This document shows, piece after piece, positions 21,260 to 32,395 of a DNA stretch of 64,000 bases. The position numbers were made by a program, and so were the translations under genes. Each line of letters begins with the position of its first letter. The stretch's first letter is position 1. Where the stretch lies: positions 726,422,181-726,486,180 of the forward strand of contig CM022298.1 of NCBI GenBank assembly GCA_011799875.1, written 5' to 3'. This DNA is from Thinopyrum elongatum. Taxonomy: Eukaryota > Streptophyta > Magnoliopsida > Poales > Poaceae. The notes below the pieces were generated by a model. The model did not search any database, had not been told where the DNA came from, and saw only the letters and a program-made list of their open reading frames with translations.

Positions 21260-23872
21260 TCTCCCCGAGCCGGCCAGTGAGATGAGACGATACGGCTCAC
21301 AATAATCTGAATAATAACCACCACCGGGGAGGGTGATATGATATTCGATGAACACAACGAAGGGATGAAGTCCAGAAACTATGATGATCTTCAAAATAAC
21401 AACCAAACAATTCCGATGAGTATATTTTATGTGGGGGGATAAGCAAGCATCTGTTGATCCATCACATTTTTAATTGATTTGTATATATAAACGACTGATC
21501 TCTTTCTTCTTTCCGCCCTTCGATCGAGCAAATCAGGAGAAGCAACAGAACAGTGCGAGGCCCGGCTAAAAAGTTAAGGATGGCGTAAATTACAACATCG
21601 CCATCCCCTCTCATGCTCCCCTCTCTCTCCTCCTCCATCCTCGTGCAAGTTCTTCAATCAGGCGGAGGTCTTGTGACGGACCAAATCCCGATCTCCAGTC
21701 AAGAATGGAAGAAGCCAGCAAAGGACGTCAGATCTTATTTTGTGGACAAAGAGCAAAGATTGCTTTGGGAATCTCTCATGTCAACATTTCACGCTCCAGA
21801 TCATTTCCAATTCACACAGCTGTAGAGTGGAGAAAGTCAAGAACGCCTCTCTTAGGAAGATGTCGTAGCGTTCACCAACCACAAGAAAAGCTATCTGAAA
21901 TCAAGTATTCGAGACGGAGGAAAGAAGACTCCAGAATTCCAAGGGAACACCTGGAAGAGGCAGAGATCACAGGAAACGCTTTCTTTTAAATTCCAAGAAT
22001 CGGAAGTAGCTAAGGAACTTTCCAAATAAACAAGATCAATGCCGCGAAAAAGGTATGGCACCATAACTGGGGCCAGGTTTCTACAGTTGGCCCTGCCTAA
22101 TTGGGATCTCTCTGAGCAACAATGTGATGCAAGGGGTACTCCATTAACATTGAGCTGGCCCCCCAGGGTCGGACTTGGTTCTATGCGCATGGGGGGACGT
22201 GGACCCAAACACATAACAAGGGCGAGTTTGGAGCGGCAATAATCTTAAAGAATCCACCGACATTTACTTGTTGCAATCGAAGAGGCACGAACTGGGGTGT
22301 TCACGCTCAACAGAGAGAAACGACGATCTTTAATACGCTCGCCCTGAAGAACCCTAAACACCCCGGAATAACACGAGGCAAGGCGTTGTTCCGTGGTTTG
22401 AAGGTTTGTGGACTGGAACGCCGACTAAAAGTCCATGCGAAAGGAAGATGGCGATGAGAAGAAGAGGAAGCTTGAGGAGGAGAAGAGGAAGGCAGGAAGC
22501 AAGACCGTTCAGGCCTAGAATCAGCACACGCGTATGGCACCGCTTTCCAGCGGCGGCAGCACAGATCGACGAATTAGCCAGGAAAGGGGGTCTCACACGG
22601 CAACAGCTAGCGGATCAGCATTGGATAGCAACGTCCCATCATGCCGAGAAGCACGTGGGTTCCGTCTGCCCTGGGCGATGAGCACTGCTGGATAATCCCG
22701 GTGGATGACACATGGGTAACCTAATTTGTGGCTACACTTCAAATGAAAACATCTCCATGAAGGTGGCGGACGGCGTTCCTTATACAAATCCCCCCTGAAG
22801 CAACTTCCCTTGCAATCCGATTCAGCTGGCTATGCTCCGTTCGCGGTTTGTGAGTGGTGGCACAATATTCGGGGCTAGAGCTTTGAGATTCCTGAGGTGA
22901 CAACGAGCGCACACTGGGAGAGGCCATACGACGATCATTCTAATGGAAAATTCCTTGCAAATTATCGTCTTTCAAGGCCACCGACAAAAAACCCGCGTGC
23001 GCGTCAGCCGTTCTCCTCCAGAGTCCGTTCACCGCGTCAGCATCTACTCCAGCTCCCTCAAGTCAGCCACCGCCTCAGCAGCCTTCCTGCTTCCTCCAAG
23101 TCCGCCGACGTCGTGGAGCCCTCCTCTGTCCTGGCGCTAGATTCTCTGGCAGGCCGGGGGGGGGGGGTGGGGGGGGGGTGGGGGTGAGCCTCACTCCTAT
23201 CCTCCCTCCAAGTCCGGCACCCGCGTCCAGCCCATTCCTCCGTCTCCATTCAGGCACCGCGTAGCCTCACTCCGTTGCCTAAGCAACAGTGGAAGAGAGA
23301 GCCGCCGCAAGCCTCCTAGGGCGGCTAGCGGTACAACAAAGTACAGGAGGGGCAGGGAGATACCAATGGTTTTGGTCCAAGCCGGTGCAAGTTGGCCTCT
23401 TGGGTGCCTCGTCGGGGCCTTACGACCTGAACTGAGGAGGAAAACTGAAGCCAAGAGTGCAAGCCCAACTTAGGGCTCATGTGGACCGTACAACCCGCCA
23501 CCCCCGCCGCCAAAGGAGATTGTACCTGAGCATGGGGTGGGGTCATTGACCACTTTATTCGTATGGCTAGAGCACCAGCTCCCCCACATGTGTTGGATAT
23601 TCTGACTATGAGCGCCAAATCAGAAGTCATATCAAGAATAAAAAAAGGAGTCCGAGCTCGGCTCAAGCCAAGCGCTGCCAAAAAGCGGGGAAAAATTTTG
23701 GTTGGGAGGGGGGGGGGGGGGGGGGGTAGGTCCCGGCAGCTGTGGGAGAACAGGCGTGTGGGCAAATCGATCGGCCCCCCCCTCGTGTGGTAAGGGGGTG
23801 CCACCACACATGTGAGTACCGGCGCCTACCTGCTGGTAATAACCGACCTCATAGAGGATGGCTTGAAGAGGC
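21260..23872 (+). pseudogene. CACTA second gene (ORF2), continuation in element B
   Basis: Inverted paralogue of 13,530-10,900 in element A: 21,266-21,360 matches 13,525-13,430, 22,020-22,800 matches 12,800-11,900, and 23,546-23,860 matches 11,240-10,940. Shared landmarks are 'ccggggagggtgatatgatattcga' (quoted in part: GGGAGGGTGATATGATATTC), 'ctcaacagagagaaacgac' and 'tttattcgtatggct'. The reading frame is broken throughout. The gene ends at ~23,872, where TTTGCCGTC repeats of another element begin, so the C-terminal part with DALDKSI is missing. Confidence 0.6.
23157..23186 (+). repeat. Poly-G tract inside ORF2 of element B
   Basis: Runs of G broken by single Ts. A second, pure G run follows at about 23,707-23,728. 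The paralogous region of element A has no such runs, so they are expansions or base-calling errors. Confidence 0.8.
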
Positions 23873-24450
23873 TAGTGTGGCGGACGGCAAGAATCTTTGC
23901 CGTCCGCCAGCAGACGGCAAGAGGATGACCGTTAGACGCCACCGGTGAACTGTGGGCCCCTCTTACTCTTTGCCGTCTGCTGGCAGACGGCAAAGAATCT
24001 TTGCCGTCTGCTGGCAGACGGCAAAGAAGTGGCCCGTGTGACCTACCCAGTGCAGTCACCCCCGTGGGGTCCACTTTGGACTTTTGCCGTCTGCTGGCGG
24101 ATGGCCCAAAGAACTCTTTGCCGTCTGCTGGCGGACGTCAAAGAGCTCGCAGATGGCAAAGACCCTGTTTGCCATCAGCTGGTTCTTTGCCGTCTGCTTT
24201 GAGAAGACAGACGGCAAAGAGCCTCTTTGCATCAGCTGGCAGACGGCAAAGAGCTGGCAGATGGCAAAGACCCAGATTCCAGTAGTGCTAGAAGGCAGAC
24301 GGCAAAGGTCCAGGTGGGCCCACGGGGCACGCGTGGCTAGGTCAGGTTCTTTGCCGTCCGCCAGCGGACGGCAAAAGAGGAGACGTGGCTAGCCCTAAAC
24401 GGCCGCCCTCTTTGTCGTCTGCTTGCAGACGGCAAAGAGGCCCCATTAAC
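23873..24450. repeat. TTTGCCGTC subterminal repeat array containing an embedded CACTA terminus
   Basis: About ten palindromes of TTTGCCGTC/GACGGCAAA. At 24,271-24,287 the motif 'cccagattccagtagtg', a complete inverted terminus of this family, lies inside the array, followed by 'ctagaaggcagacgg'. The mirrored array at 31,750-32,395 has the same embedded terminus at 31,915 with the same flank. Confidence 0.8.
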
Positions 24451-25739
24451 GGTCAGCGTTCTCCCCTCTCTCTCTCTTTCTCTGTTTCCCTCCCCCGCAC
24501 CCGCCCTCTCTCCTCCCGCCACTCTGCCGTCCGCGCCGCCAGCCCCGCCCCCCGGACCCAGCCCCCACCGCGTCCGCCCTTCCCCCCCGTTGCCCGTCGC
24601 CCCCGCCGCCACCGCCGCGCCCCGTCGCCGCGCCGCATCGCCGCGCCCTTCGTCGAGAGGCCTGGCCGGGCGCCCGGTGCGGACCCCTCCCCCGGCCCTT
24701 ACCCCGCCCAGCCCCGTCTGCCTTCCCTCCTCCCCTCGCCCCTGGCCCCCCGCCCCACGTTCCGACCCTCGCCCTCCACCGGCGATCCCCTGCAAGTGTT
24801 TCTTCCCCCCTTTTTTTTTAGTTTTGTGTTTTTTAGTTCTTCTAGTTTAGTTTCTGTTTTAGTTTTAGTTTAGTTTTATTTTCAGTTTAGTTTTAGTTAG
24901 TTGAGTTTTAGTTTTAGTTTAGTTAGTTTATTTTAGATTAGTTTTAGTTTTAAGTTTAGAAGAAGAAGAGGAGTAGACAAGCAGATCTAGTGAATCAGTT
25001 GAGAGCGAGGCATTGACGCACATATTAGCGCAAACCGGGAGGACGGAAGAAAATCAAACCCCTAGAGGATCAAGAGACAGCGGAGAAGCAGAAGAAGAAG
25101 AACTAGATAGAAGAAGTAAGAAGAGAAAGAAGAAGGAAAGAAGAAGAATAAAAGAAGAAGAGAAGACCAGAAGAAAGAAAAGAGAAGCAGCAAAGAAGAA
25201 AGAAAGGAAGGCAACAAAGAAGAAAGGAGAAAAAGAAACAGAAGAAGAAACGAAGAAGAAGAGAAGAAGAAGGAAGAAGGAAGAGAAAGACAACTCCCCC
25301 CTCCACCACCGTGGCCCCCTCCCCTCTCCACCACCGGCGCCCCCTCCCCTCCTCCACTGCCGCTGCCCCCTCCGGTGCTCGCCGGCTCCGCGCCTCCGCC
25401 ACTGACGCCGCCCGCTCCGCCGCTCTCCCTCTCTCCGGCTCTCCTCTGCGGGCTGCGGCTCTACTGCTCTGCACGCCGGCTCTGCTCCGGGCTCCGGCCT
25501 CCCTTGCCCTGGTCTCCGCGACTATGCCTGTCCGCCACGCCGTCTGCCGCAGCCGCAGCCGCACTGAAGAGCCGGATTGGTAATGGACAGACTCACTCAC
25601 TCACAGACAGGATAATATGTGCATGTGCATTGTGCTACACTGACTGCTACTGCCTTGCTGTTGTTGTTAAAATTTTGTAGATTGAACATTTTTTGATCTG
25701 CTTGCTATAATGTTAGTATTTGCTACTGCAGTACTAGGA

Positions 25740-25890
25740 AGAAAAGAAGGAATAGGAAGAGAAGAAGAAGAAGAAGAAGAAGAATAAGAAAAGAAGAAGA
25801 AGAAGAAGAACATTTCTTCTTCTTTTCTTATTCTTCTTCTTTTCTTATTATTATTCTTTTCTTATTATTATTATTCTTCTTCTTCTTCTT
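25740..25890. repeat. (GAA)n/(CTT)n low-complexity inverted tract
   Basis: Purine-rich GAAGAAG (25,740-25,812) followed directly by the pyrimidine complement (25,813-25,890). Together they can fold into a hairpin. The same pair occurs at 33,228-33,372. Confidence 0.85.
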
Positions 25891-26012
25891 TTCCTCCTCT
25901 TGCTTAGCCTATTTAGCCCATTTATGACATAATTTAGCCTATTTAGTCCACAAATGACATAATAAGATGAAGAAAATCAAGGAATAGGAAGAAAAGAAGG
26001 AATAGGAAGAGA

Positions 26013-26510
26013 AGAAGAAGAAGCCTTGACCTAACCAATCTGTATCTGCCTGTGGGCCTAAGGGGCCTGCCGCGGGCTGCATCCGGGCACAACTAAGCGG
26101 TTGGGTTTATAGGGGGGGGGTGGGGAGTCTAGCAGGCCGTGGTGGCCAAGTAGGTGGCATTTTTTTATTTTTTAGTCCGAGTAGGTCTTTTTACACTTTT
26201 TTGTTTGGTTTTCTTTATTATTTTCTTTTGTTTCTACTTATAGTTAAATACTTAGAGTTTTGAGTGATTCTTTTTGCTTTTAGGTCACAAAAAATTATTA
26301 ACAATTTCTGTTAGTGCAAGTAGTTTTCAACTTGAAATAGCTTAATTTGAATTTTGAAATTTGTGTGAATACTAGTTTGTGAATAACTTTATTTAAAAAA
26401 TAGATTTATGAGTGATCTGTTCCTTCTGTTTAAATAGTAGTGTGTTTTGTCATTATATTCAATTGGTTACTTCTTAGGTGATTTAAAAAAATAAAATACC
26501 ATTGTAAGAG
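26013..26510 (+). repeat. CACTA-internal spacer (element C)
   Basis: Contains 'ccaatctgtatctgcctgtg', 'ggccaagtaggtggca', and then T-rich sequence. It is the inverted counterpart of 6,183-6,640 in element B and is homologous to 15,230-15,790 in element A. Confidence 0.65.
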
Positions 26511-27655
26511 ATGTGGTTTCGTCGAAACCCTGAGTACTTCGAAAGAGAGAGATTGTCCATTTTGTACACGAGTGCATCCAGGTTTTTGCCGTAACCCCTC
26601 AACTTTTCAGCACATGCTATGTGGGTGAATGATGATACCATGCCAACTTTCAACCTTTTCAGAGTTCATTGTAGTGCTTTTCAATTTCAGGGTCGTTTAG
26701 CTCAAAAAAAATGAGTAAATGCATGAAGAAAAAATAGCAAATGAAGTCAGAAGGTGTTTGATGGAAAATTGATGAGTGGCTTGAATGGGCTACTAAAACG
26801 CACAAAAAGTCTGAGTTTGATGAAACAAGTTCGAAAAATGAATGCCTTTGTAAAGATGAGTTTCGTCCGAAACCCTAATACTTCGAAAGAATTGTCCATT
26901 TTGTACACGAAGGCATCCAGTTTTTGCTGTAAACCTCTCAACTTGTAGGCACACATTATGGGGTGAAATGATGGATTAACCATGCCCAACTTTCAACCTT
27001 TCAGAGTTCATTTGTAGTGCTTTTCAATTCAGGGTTTCCTTAGCTCAAGAAAAGAGTCAAAATGCATGGAAAAAAATACCAAATGAGTCGAAACGTTTGA
27101 AAATGATGAACGTGGCCTTCTTTGAATTGTGCAAATGAACGCCACACCAAAACCAAGTCTGGGTTCAAGCGAAGGTTAATTCAAATGAAATTGCCTGTAA
27201 CAGATTGGTTTTCGTTCCGACCAAATAGACCTTCCCATCCTGTGACAAAGAGATTTGCTTTTATTCCCTGTCCCCCCCGTGTCCCCTCCCATCACCGACC
27301 ACCGCTGAGTACACGAAGTTGATATGTCCAGTTTTGCTTGTAACCCTTTCCCCTTTTTGGCCCGCTTGCCCAATACGTGTTCGGACGTCAATCACGCACA
27401 CCGTTATGCCAGTGGTTTGTGCGTCCGCCTTGTGAAATCCCCGCCATGCATTTGGTGACTGCAACCATGGACAAAACCACTGTTGCTCCAATCACTCACC
27501 CTGTTTGTGTTGGTGCATGCAGCCCTCCTCTACACTTGGTTAGCTCGATTCCGTTGTTCTGTTTTCCACACAATGATACAGGTCATTTGAGCGCTCCACA
27601 GTCCAAAAACACGTAAATGCATTGAAAAATATCACGAATTGCAAGTTATGGCAAT
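26511..27655 (+). repeat. Afa/pAs1-type satellite array, distal part of element C
   Basis: About three units. The first two (26,511-27,130) are readable. The next (27,130-27,655) keeps only scattered islands such as 'gtacacgaagttgatatgtcca' (quoted in part: GTACACGAAGTTGATATGTC) and 'gtaaatgcattgaaaaatat'. Many apparently random substitutions and insertions lie between them. Confidence 0.7.
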
Positions 27656-28449
27656 AGTCAGGGAGAAAACAAGTTGTAGGGGCAGTGTGCCCCGTGGCTC
27701 CTCGTAATGTAGGTTAGCCTACTATGAACCGATTATGCCCCACGACAAAAAGTGGGAGTTGAAATAGTTAAGCAGAAGATGAAGAAGTACGACTACATGT
27801 TTTTTTGCCTGATCACAACTGAGGATGTAGGTCGTTCTACACCCCTTTTTTTCATCCGAACAGTATCACGTGATCTATCCTCTCGACAGCATCAGGGTAT
27901 CGCATTGATCCCATATATTGTAACAATCAGCAAAGCTGCAATCTTTCTAGTTTTATTGAAGTAGTCCATTTTCTAAAGCCGATATCTATTAGCATCTTGA
28001 AATCAAACAAAATCGCCCTGTTTACACACATATTGTGACCCTCCTAACTTTCTTTTTGGACTGAAGAGCTATGCTAGTGTGTCACCAGTGACGTTCGCAC
28101 ATCCATAGAGCACTCCCTTTAGCATCCGTGCCTATCTGCTCACTGACACCAATAGCTTGCCTATATTGCAAAGGCATATATCTGTGCAATGCATTTCGGT
28201 CAAACCTAGCTATTTTGCGGTACCATCCACCCGCCGTACCAGACTCTCTTGTGACACTTATAATTATGATATTACCTTTGGTTGACTTCCTACACTTTTC
28301 GGACAAGCACCAGCTATATCTACCGAGGGACACCTAGACCGGCTTGGCACAGAGTCCATGTCTGACTCGCGACAATACCTCTCCTTTCTAGTGCGCTTAT
28401 GACCTCGGCATCAAGTGAGATATCTGTCTGTTGTCGTCAAGCCCCCATG
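27656..28449. other. Unassigned segment between Afa array and TTTGCCGTC-type element
   Basis: About 800 bp in which I recognise neither Afa, TTTGCCGTC nor transposase sequence. An 83-codon minus-strand frame (28,333-28,082) has no domain I know and no upstream signal. The bordering sequences on both sides are unusually noisy copies of known repeats, so this may be heavily corrupted repeat sequence rather than something new. Confidence 0.35.
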
Positions 28450-31400
28450 ACCCTTTCGGTGGGCGCCAGCAGACGGCACGAATATGATGTGCTCTGATGG
28501 ACGGGCGACAACCGCTGGGACGACGACTAGACTCTTTGCGAGTGCCGACTAGGGGCTCCTCCGCTTGCGCAGACAAGGACTCGATTGTGAGCGCTAAGGG
28601 TCACTGACGCCAAGGTGGATGCGGGCCTCCACAGCTCCGATGCGCTCGAGCGGCGCCGTTAGGGGTAACGGAGTGCATTTGCCATAGCCAGCGGACGACA
28701 AAAGAGGGCTAAGTCTTGCCGTCTGCTGGCAGACGGCAACAAAGTGCTCAAACATGCCTTGTCCCAGGAAACACAGGTTAGCTGCCAGGTGGCATTGTTG
28801 CCGTCAGATAGCTGACGGCAAAGAGCCTGTAAGCCCTGTTTTTAATTAATTCATTCCATTGTGACAGCAATTCGCAGATATAATATATACACAAAAGCAT
28901 ATCCAACACATAGTTTCATTCATATTGATACAGACATAACCAACACATATATAGTCACATCCGTACATTATTACAAAAGTTTCACATTGTTCATCCAAAC
29001 ACCGTTATCCATCCATCCATAAACAAGTTCCAACCATGCAAGTTCATGATAAAAATAAAAGCACAAATGGAAAAAACGCACTCCATCCATGCAAGCGTTC
29101 GTGATATGTAAATCCCAAATCTGCAAAATGAAAAACAAGAGTTAGAGAAGAAGAATAAAATGAAGAAGAAGAACAAGCACTAAAAAATAAGAAGTAAGCT
29201 ATACTTAAAGTAAATTGGAGGCTAACTAGAGAAAATGAAGAAGAAGAAGAAGGAAGAAGAAGAAGAGAGACTAAGAATACTAAGAAGGAAGACTAGACAG
29301 AATAAGAAAAGAAGACTATAAGCTATTATGTAAACTGGTCATTTGTGCTACACATAAAGTAATTTTGGAGTTAACCTATAGGAAAGTAAGCATAGTGAGT
29401 ATAAACTAGGCATTAGAGCTAACATAGGGTAACTAAAGCATTTAGAGCTAACTTGAGAGCTAACTTGATGTCATTTCGGAGGAAACCAAGCATAAGAAAA
29501 TAGTATCATTTGGAGATCAAACATACCACATAGTTCAGTTCTAATTGTTCTCTCTTCTCCTTCCTCAGGCCCTGATGCGCGACAAGAGCGGCGAGGCGGT
29601 GGAGGCAGTGCAGGATGTAGTATTCTACAACAATTGGCGGTGGTCATGTCGCCCACCGGCGCGAGTGGTCATTGTCAGGCACCACCACATCGTGAGGCCA
29701 TCTGTCAGGCAGGACAGGCACGACCATCTGCTAGGTCATCCTCAAGCCACCCATCGCGAGGAAATCATCAGCCTGATCCCACTCTGTCTCCTCTTCCTCC
29801 CACACTCCAGTCCGGATCATTCCGCCTTCTGTTGCTTGTGCTAAGCCAGAATGCTGTGTTGGGGCTTTTTGCGTACAACCGGAGAATCGCTTGCGTTGGC
29901 TGTAAGCCAGTGTCGCTGACTGCTGCTCCCATTGCCTGTCCAAATGAACAATGGACCGTTAACAAGTCGATGCGGACAAAGCCAAAATGTGAGGAATAGA
30001 AGAAGAGGGCGAACGTCAATGGCATCACGTCGTCAGCGTTAGTGCAGTGGACACATAGTCGCGTTTGACACCTTCACGAGAGCATTTGTGGCGTCTCGTC
30101 GTACCTGAGAGAAGGAGAAGTAACCCCTGCCGCAGGCAAGGCCATGGTAGAACTTCTCCAGCCACGACCCAGGTATATGTTGGCCCTCCTGATCACAACT
30201 CCAGTCCACAGCTGCGAAAAACCCGCGCGTGGCGTCGCAGCTTCACATTATTGTGGCGGATCTTCACCAGCATGTCATAAAAGTGTCAGGCAAGCCTCTG
30301 CAGTTTGGGACAAATGAGTGATGTAGCAAAAACACAGAGTTATCATAATGAGATGGGTGAAGGGGAGATCTCTCCTTTTATATCCTACACTCGTGGATGA
30401 TAATGAAGTCCGCATAATGATATGAAGAATCGAAAGCATCCAACTTCGTACTCCGGGAGTGTATGGCAAAGCGGAGTCTGCGGTGGTGGCTCCCCCCACT
30501 CTAATAAGCAGCAGAAGATAATCAAACTAAACCAAGTTATCATTTCTCATTCAAAAAACAATGCACTGTGGACATATGATGGCTCTAGTTGAATTTATTA
30601 GTAGCACTAGTCGTCAAAAATGTTGACTTAGGTGAATTTCATAAATAACTATTTTAACTTCTTAGGTCAGCAAACTAGGCAATAGTAGCAGTATATACAA
30701 AACATTAACAAAGAAAAGAAAGAAACTGCGCAAAACGGGTGGCGGAACCCTAAATAAGAAAAGTATAAAAACGTGTCTTTCTTCTTCTTCCCCTCTTCTT
30801 CTTTTTTCCTCTTTTCCTTCTTCTTCTTCCTCTTCTCCTCCTTTTCTTCTTCTTCTATCTCTGCTTGGCGTCTTTGCGGTTTGCGTTGTCCGTGGGAGGA
30901 TTCGGAGGACGGCGGCTTGTCGACGTTGTCTAGTGTCAGGCCGGCACGGTCAGCGGGTCGGCAGGACGGTTCCGTTTTAGGGGTGTGTGTAGATGCTTTC
31001 TGGAAGATGTAAACGTTCGAACCACTCGTCCCCGCGGCGCCCTCTGTGGGTCCTTCCTTGGCTTCTTCTTTTTCTTTTTCGTCTTCTTCTTCTTCTTCTT
31101 CATTCGGAGGCTGAGTCTGGTCGTCTGCGGAGGGTGTCTATGCGGAGGATTCTCCGGGGCGTCGCGGATGCGGCTCAGCAGCGGTCAGAATAGCTCCCTC
31201 CCCCCCTCTACTCCTCTTCTTCTTCTAAACAAAAACTAAAAATAATATAAAATAAACTAAACTAAACAAAACTAAAAACTAAAACTAAAACTAAACACTA
31301 AACTGAAAAATAAAACTAAACTAAACTAAAACAGAAAAACTAAACTAGAAGAAACTAAAAAAACAAAACTAAAAAAAAGGGGGGAAAGACAAACTTGCAG

Positions 31401-32395
31401 GGGATCGCGGTGGAGGGGAAGGGAGGCCGGGGGGCTGGGGACGGTGGAGAGGGGAGGGGGGAGGAGGGAGGGGGAGCGGAGCAAGGGGGCATGCGGAGGC
31501 GGAGGGAAGACGGGGAGGGGTAAGGAAAAGGGGAGGAAAGGAGAGGAATTAAGGGAGGCGGGGGGGAGGGGGAGAGGCGGAGGGGGCGGAGGAGGGGCAG
31601 AAGGACGGAGGGGGGGGAAGGGAGGAAGGCGGTGGGGGCGGGTAGGGGGGGGGCTGGCGGGCGGCGGCGGACAAGAGTGGCGGGGAGGAGAGAGGCGGGT
31701 GCGCGGGAGGGAAACAGAGAAAGAGAGAGAGAGGGGAGACGGATCGACCCGTTAAGTGGGCCTTCTTTGCCGTCTGCAAGCAGACGGCAAAAGAGGGCGG
31801 CCGTTTAGGGCTAGCCCACGTCTCCTCTTTGCCGTCCGTGGCGGACGGCAAAGAACCTGACCTAGCCACGCCGTGCCCCGTGGGCCCACCTGGACTTTGC
31901 CGTCTGCCTTCTAGCACTACATGAATCTGGGTCTTGCCATCTGCCAGCTCTTTGCCGTCTGCCAGCTGATGGCAAAGAGGCTCTTTGCCGTCTGTCTTCT
32001 CAAAGCAGACGGCAAAGAACCAGCTGATGGCAAACAGGGTCTTTGCCATCTGCGAGCTCTTTGACGTCCGCCAGCAGACGGCAAAGATTCTTTGCCATCC
32101 GCCAGCAGACGGCAAGTCCAAAGTGGAACCCACGGGGGTACTGCACTGGGAGGTCACACGGGCCACTTCTTTGCCGTCTGCCAGCAGACGGCAAAGATTT
32201 CTTTGCCGTCTGCCAGCAGACGGCAAAGAGGTAAGAGGGGCCCACAGTTCACGCGGTGGCCGTCTAACGGTCATCCTCTTTGCCGTCTGCTGGCGGACGG
32301 CAAAGAATTCTTTGCCGTCCGCCAGCAGACGGCAAAGAATTCTTTGCCGTCCGCCAGCAGACGGCAAAGAGAAAAAAAAAACAGACGGCAATGCG
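28450..32395 (-). mobile_element. TTTGCCGTC-type CACTA, non-autonomous, inside element C
   Basis: On the minus strand: subterminal repeats (32,395-31,750), C/T-rich block (31,745-31,390), TTTAG-rich block (31,380-31,200), CTT/GC block (31,200-30,780), non-coding body (30,700-28,860) and subterminal repeats (28,850-~28,450). The body is the inverted copy of 2,740-4,610, sharing 'aatgagaaatgataacttgg', 'catcatatgtcc' and 'cagatttg'. No protein is encoded. The left end is poorly readable, and no intact CACTAC terminus is seen there. Confidence 0.6.
31750..32395. repeat. TTTGCCGTC subterminal array, mirrored copy
   Basis: About a dozen palindromes. CACTACATGAATCTGGGTC begins at 31,915 in the middle of the array. 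It is the inverted counterpart of 23,873-24,450; the pair forms arms of ~1.1-1.2 kb when the adjoining C/T and TTTAG blocks are included. Confidence 0.8.

Larger units (their letters stand above)
733..23872 (+). mobile_element. Giant CACTA transposon B (plus strand), interrupted and truncated
   Basis: The element begins CACTAGTAGGAAAAGG at 733 and keeps three pieces: 733-~2,150 (terminus, subterminal repeats, promoter, small gene), ~5,031-9,001 (Afa array, spacer, inner repeat island, start of ORF2) and 21,260-~23,872 (rest of ORF2). A TTTGCCGTC-type CACTA occupies 2,150-5,030, where the TNP2 gene should be. Element A fills 9,002-21,259. The right terminus is missing, lost at the junction with the TTTGCCGTC element at ~23,873. 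The order of parts matches elements A and C, so B is a relative of theirs lying in the opposite orientation to A and C. Confidence 0.75.
23873..26012 (+). mobile_element. TTTGCCGTC-type CACTA fragment between elements B and C
   Basis: Order: TTTGCCGTC repeats (23,873-24,450), C/T- and GC-rich block (24,460-24,800), TTTAG-rich block (24,800-24,960), purine-rich GAAGAA block (24,960-25,290), GC-rich exon-like block (25,300-25,590), a 'tgtgcatgtgcattgtg' segment (25,618-25,740), (GAA)n/(CTT)n (25,740-25,890) and 'cctatttagcccattt'. The segment 25,300-25,830 recurs directly at 32,700-33,300, and 23,873-24,960 recurs inverted at 31,190-32,395. No transposase. Its right part is cut at ~26,012 by the spacer of element C. 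Confidence 0.6.

Noticed and set aside
24337..24873. Open frames of 86-162 codons in the GC-rich block
   Set aside because: Compositional by-products in the 5' region of a TTTGCCGTC-type element; the mirrored and direct copies do not keep the frames.
25013..25405. 130-codon Lys/Glu-rich frame
   Set aside because: Translation of the GAAGAA purine tract; not conserved at 32.7-33.3 kb.
28082..28333. 83-codon minus-strand frame
   Set aside because: No recognisable domain, no supporting signals, and it lies in the noisiest sequence of the window.
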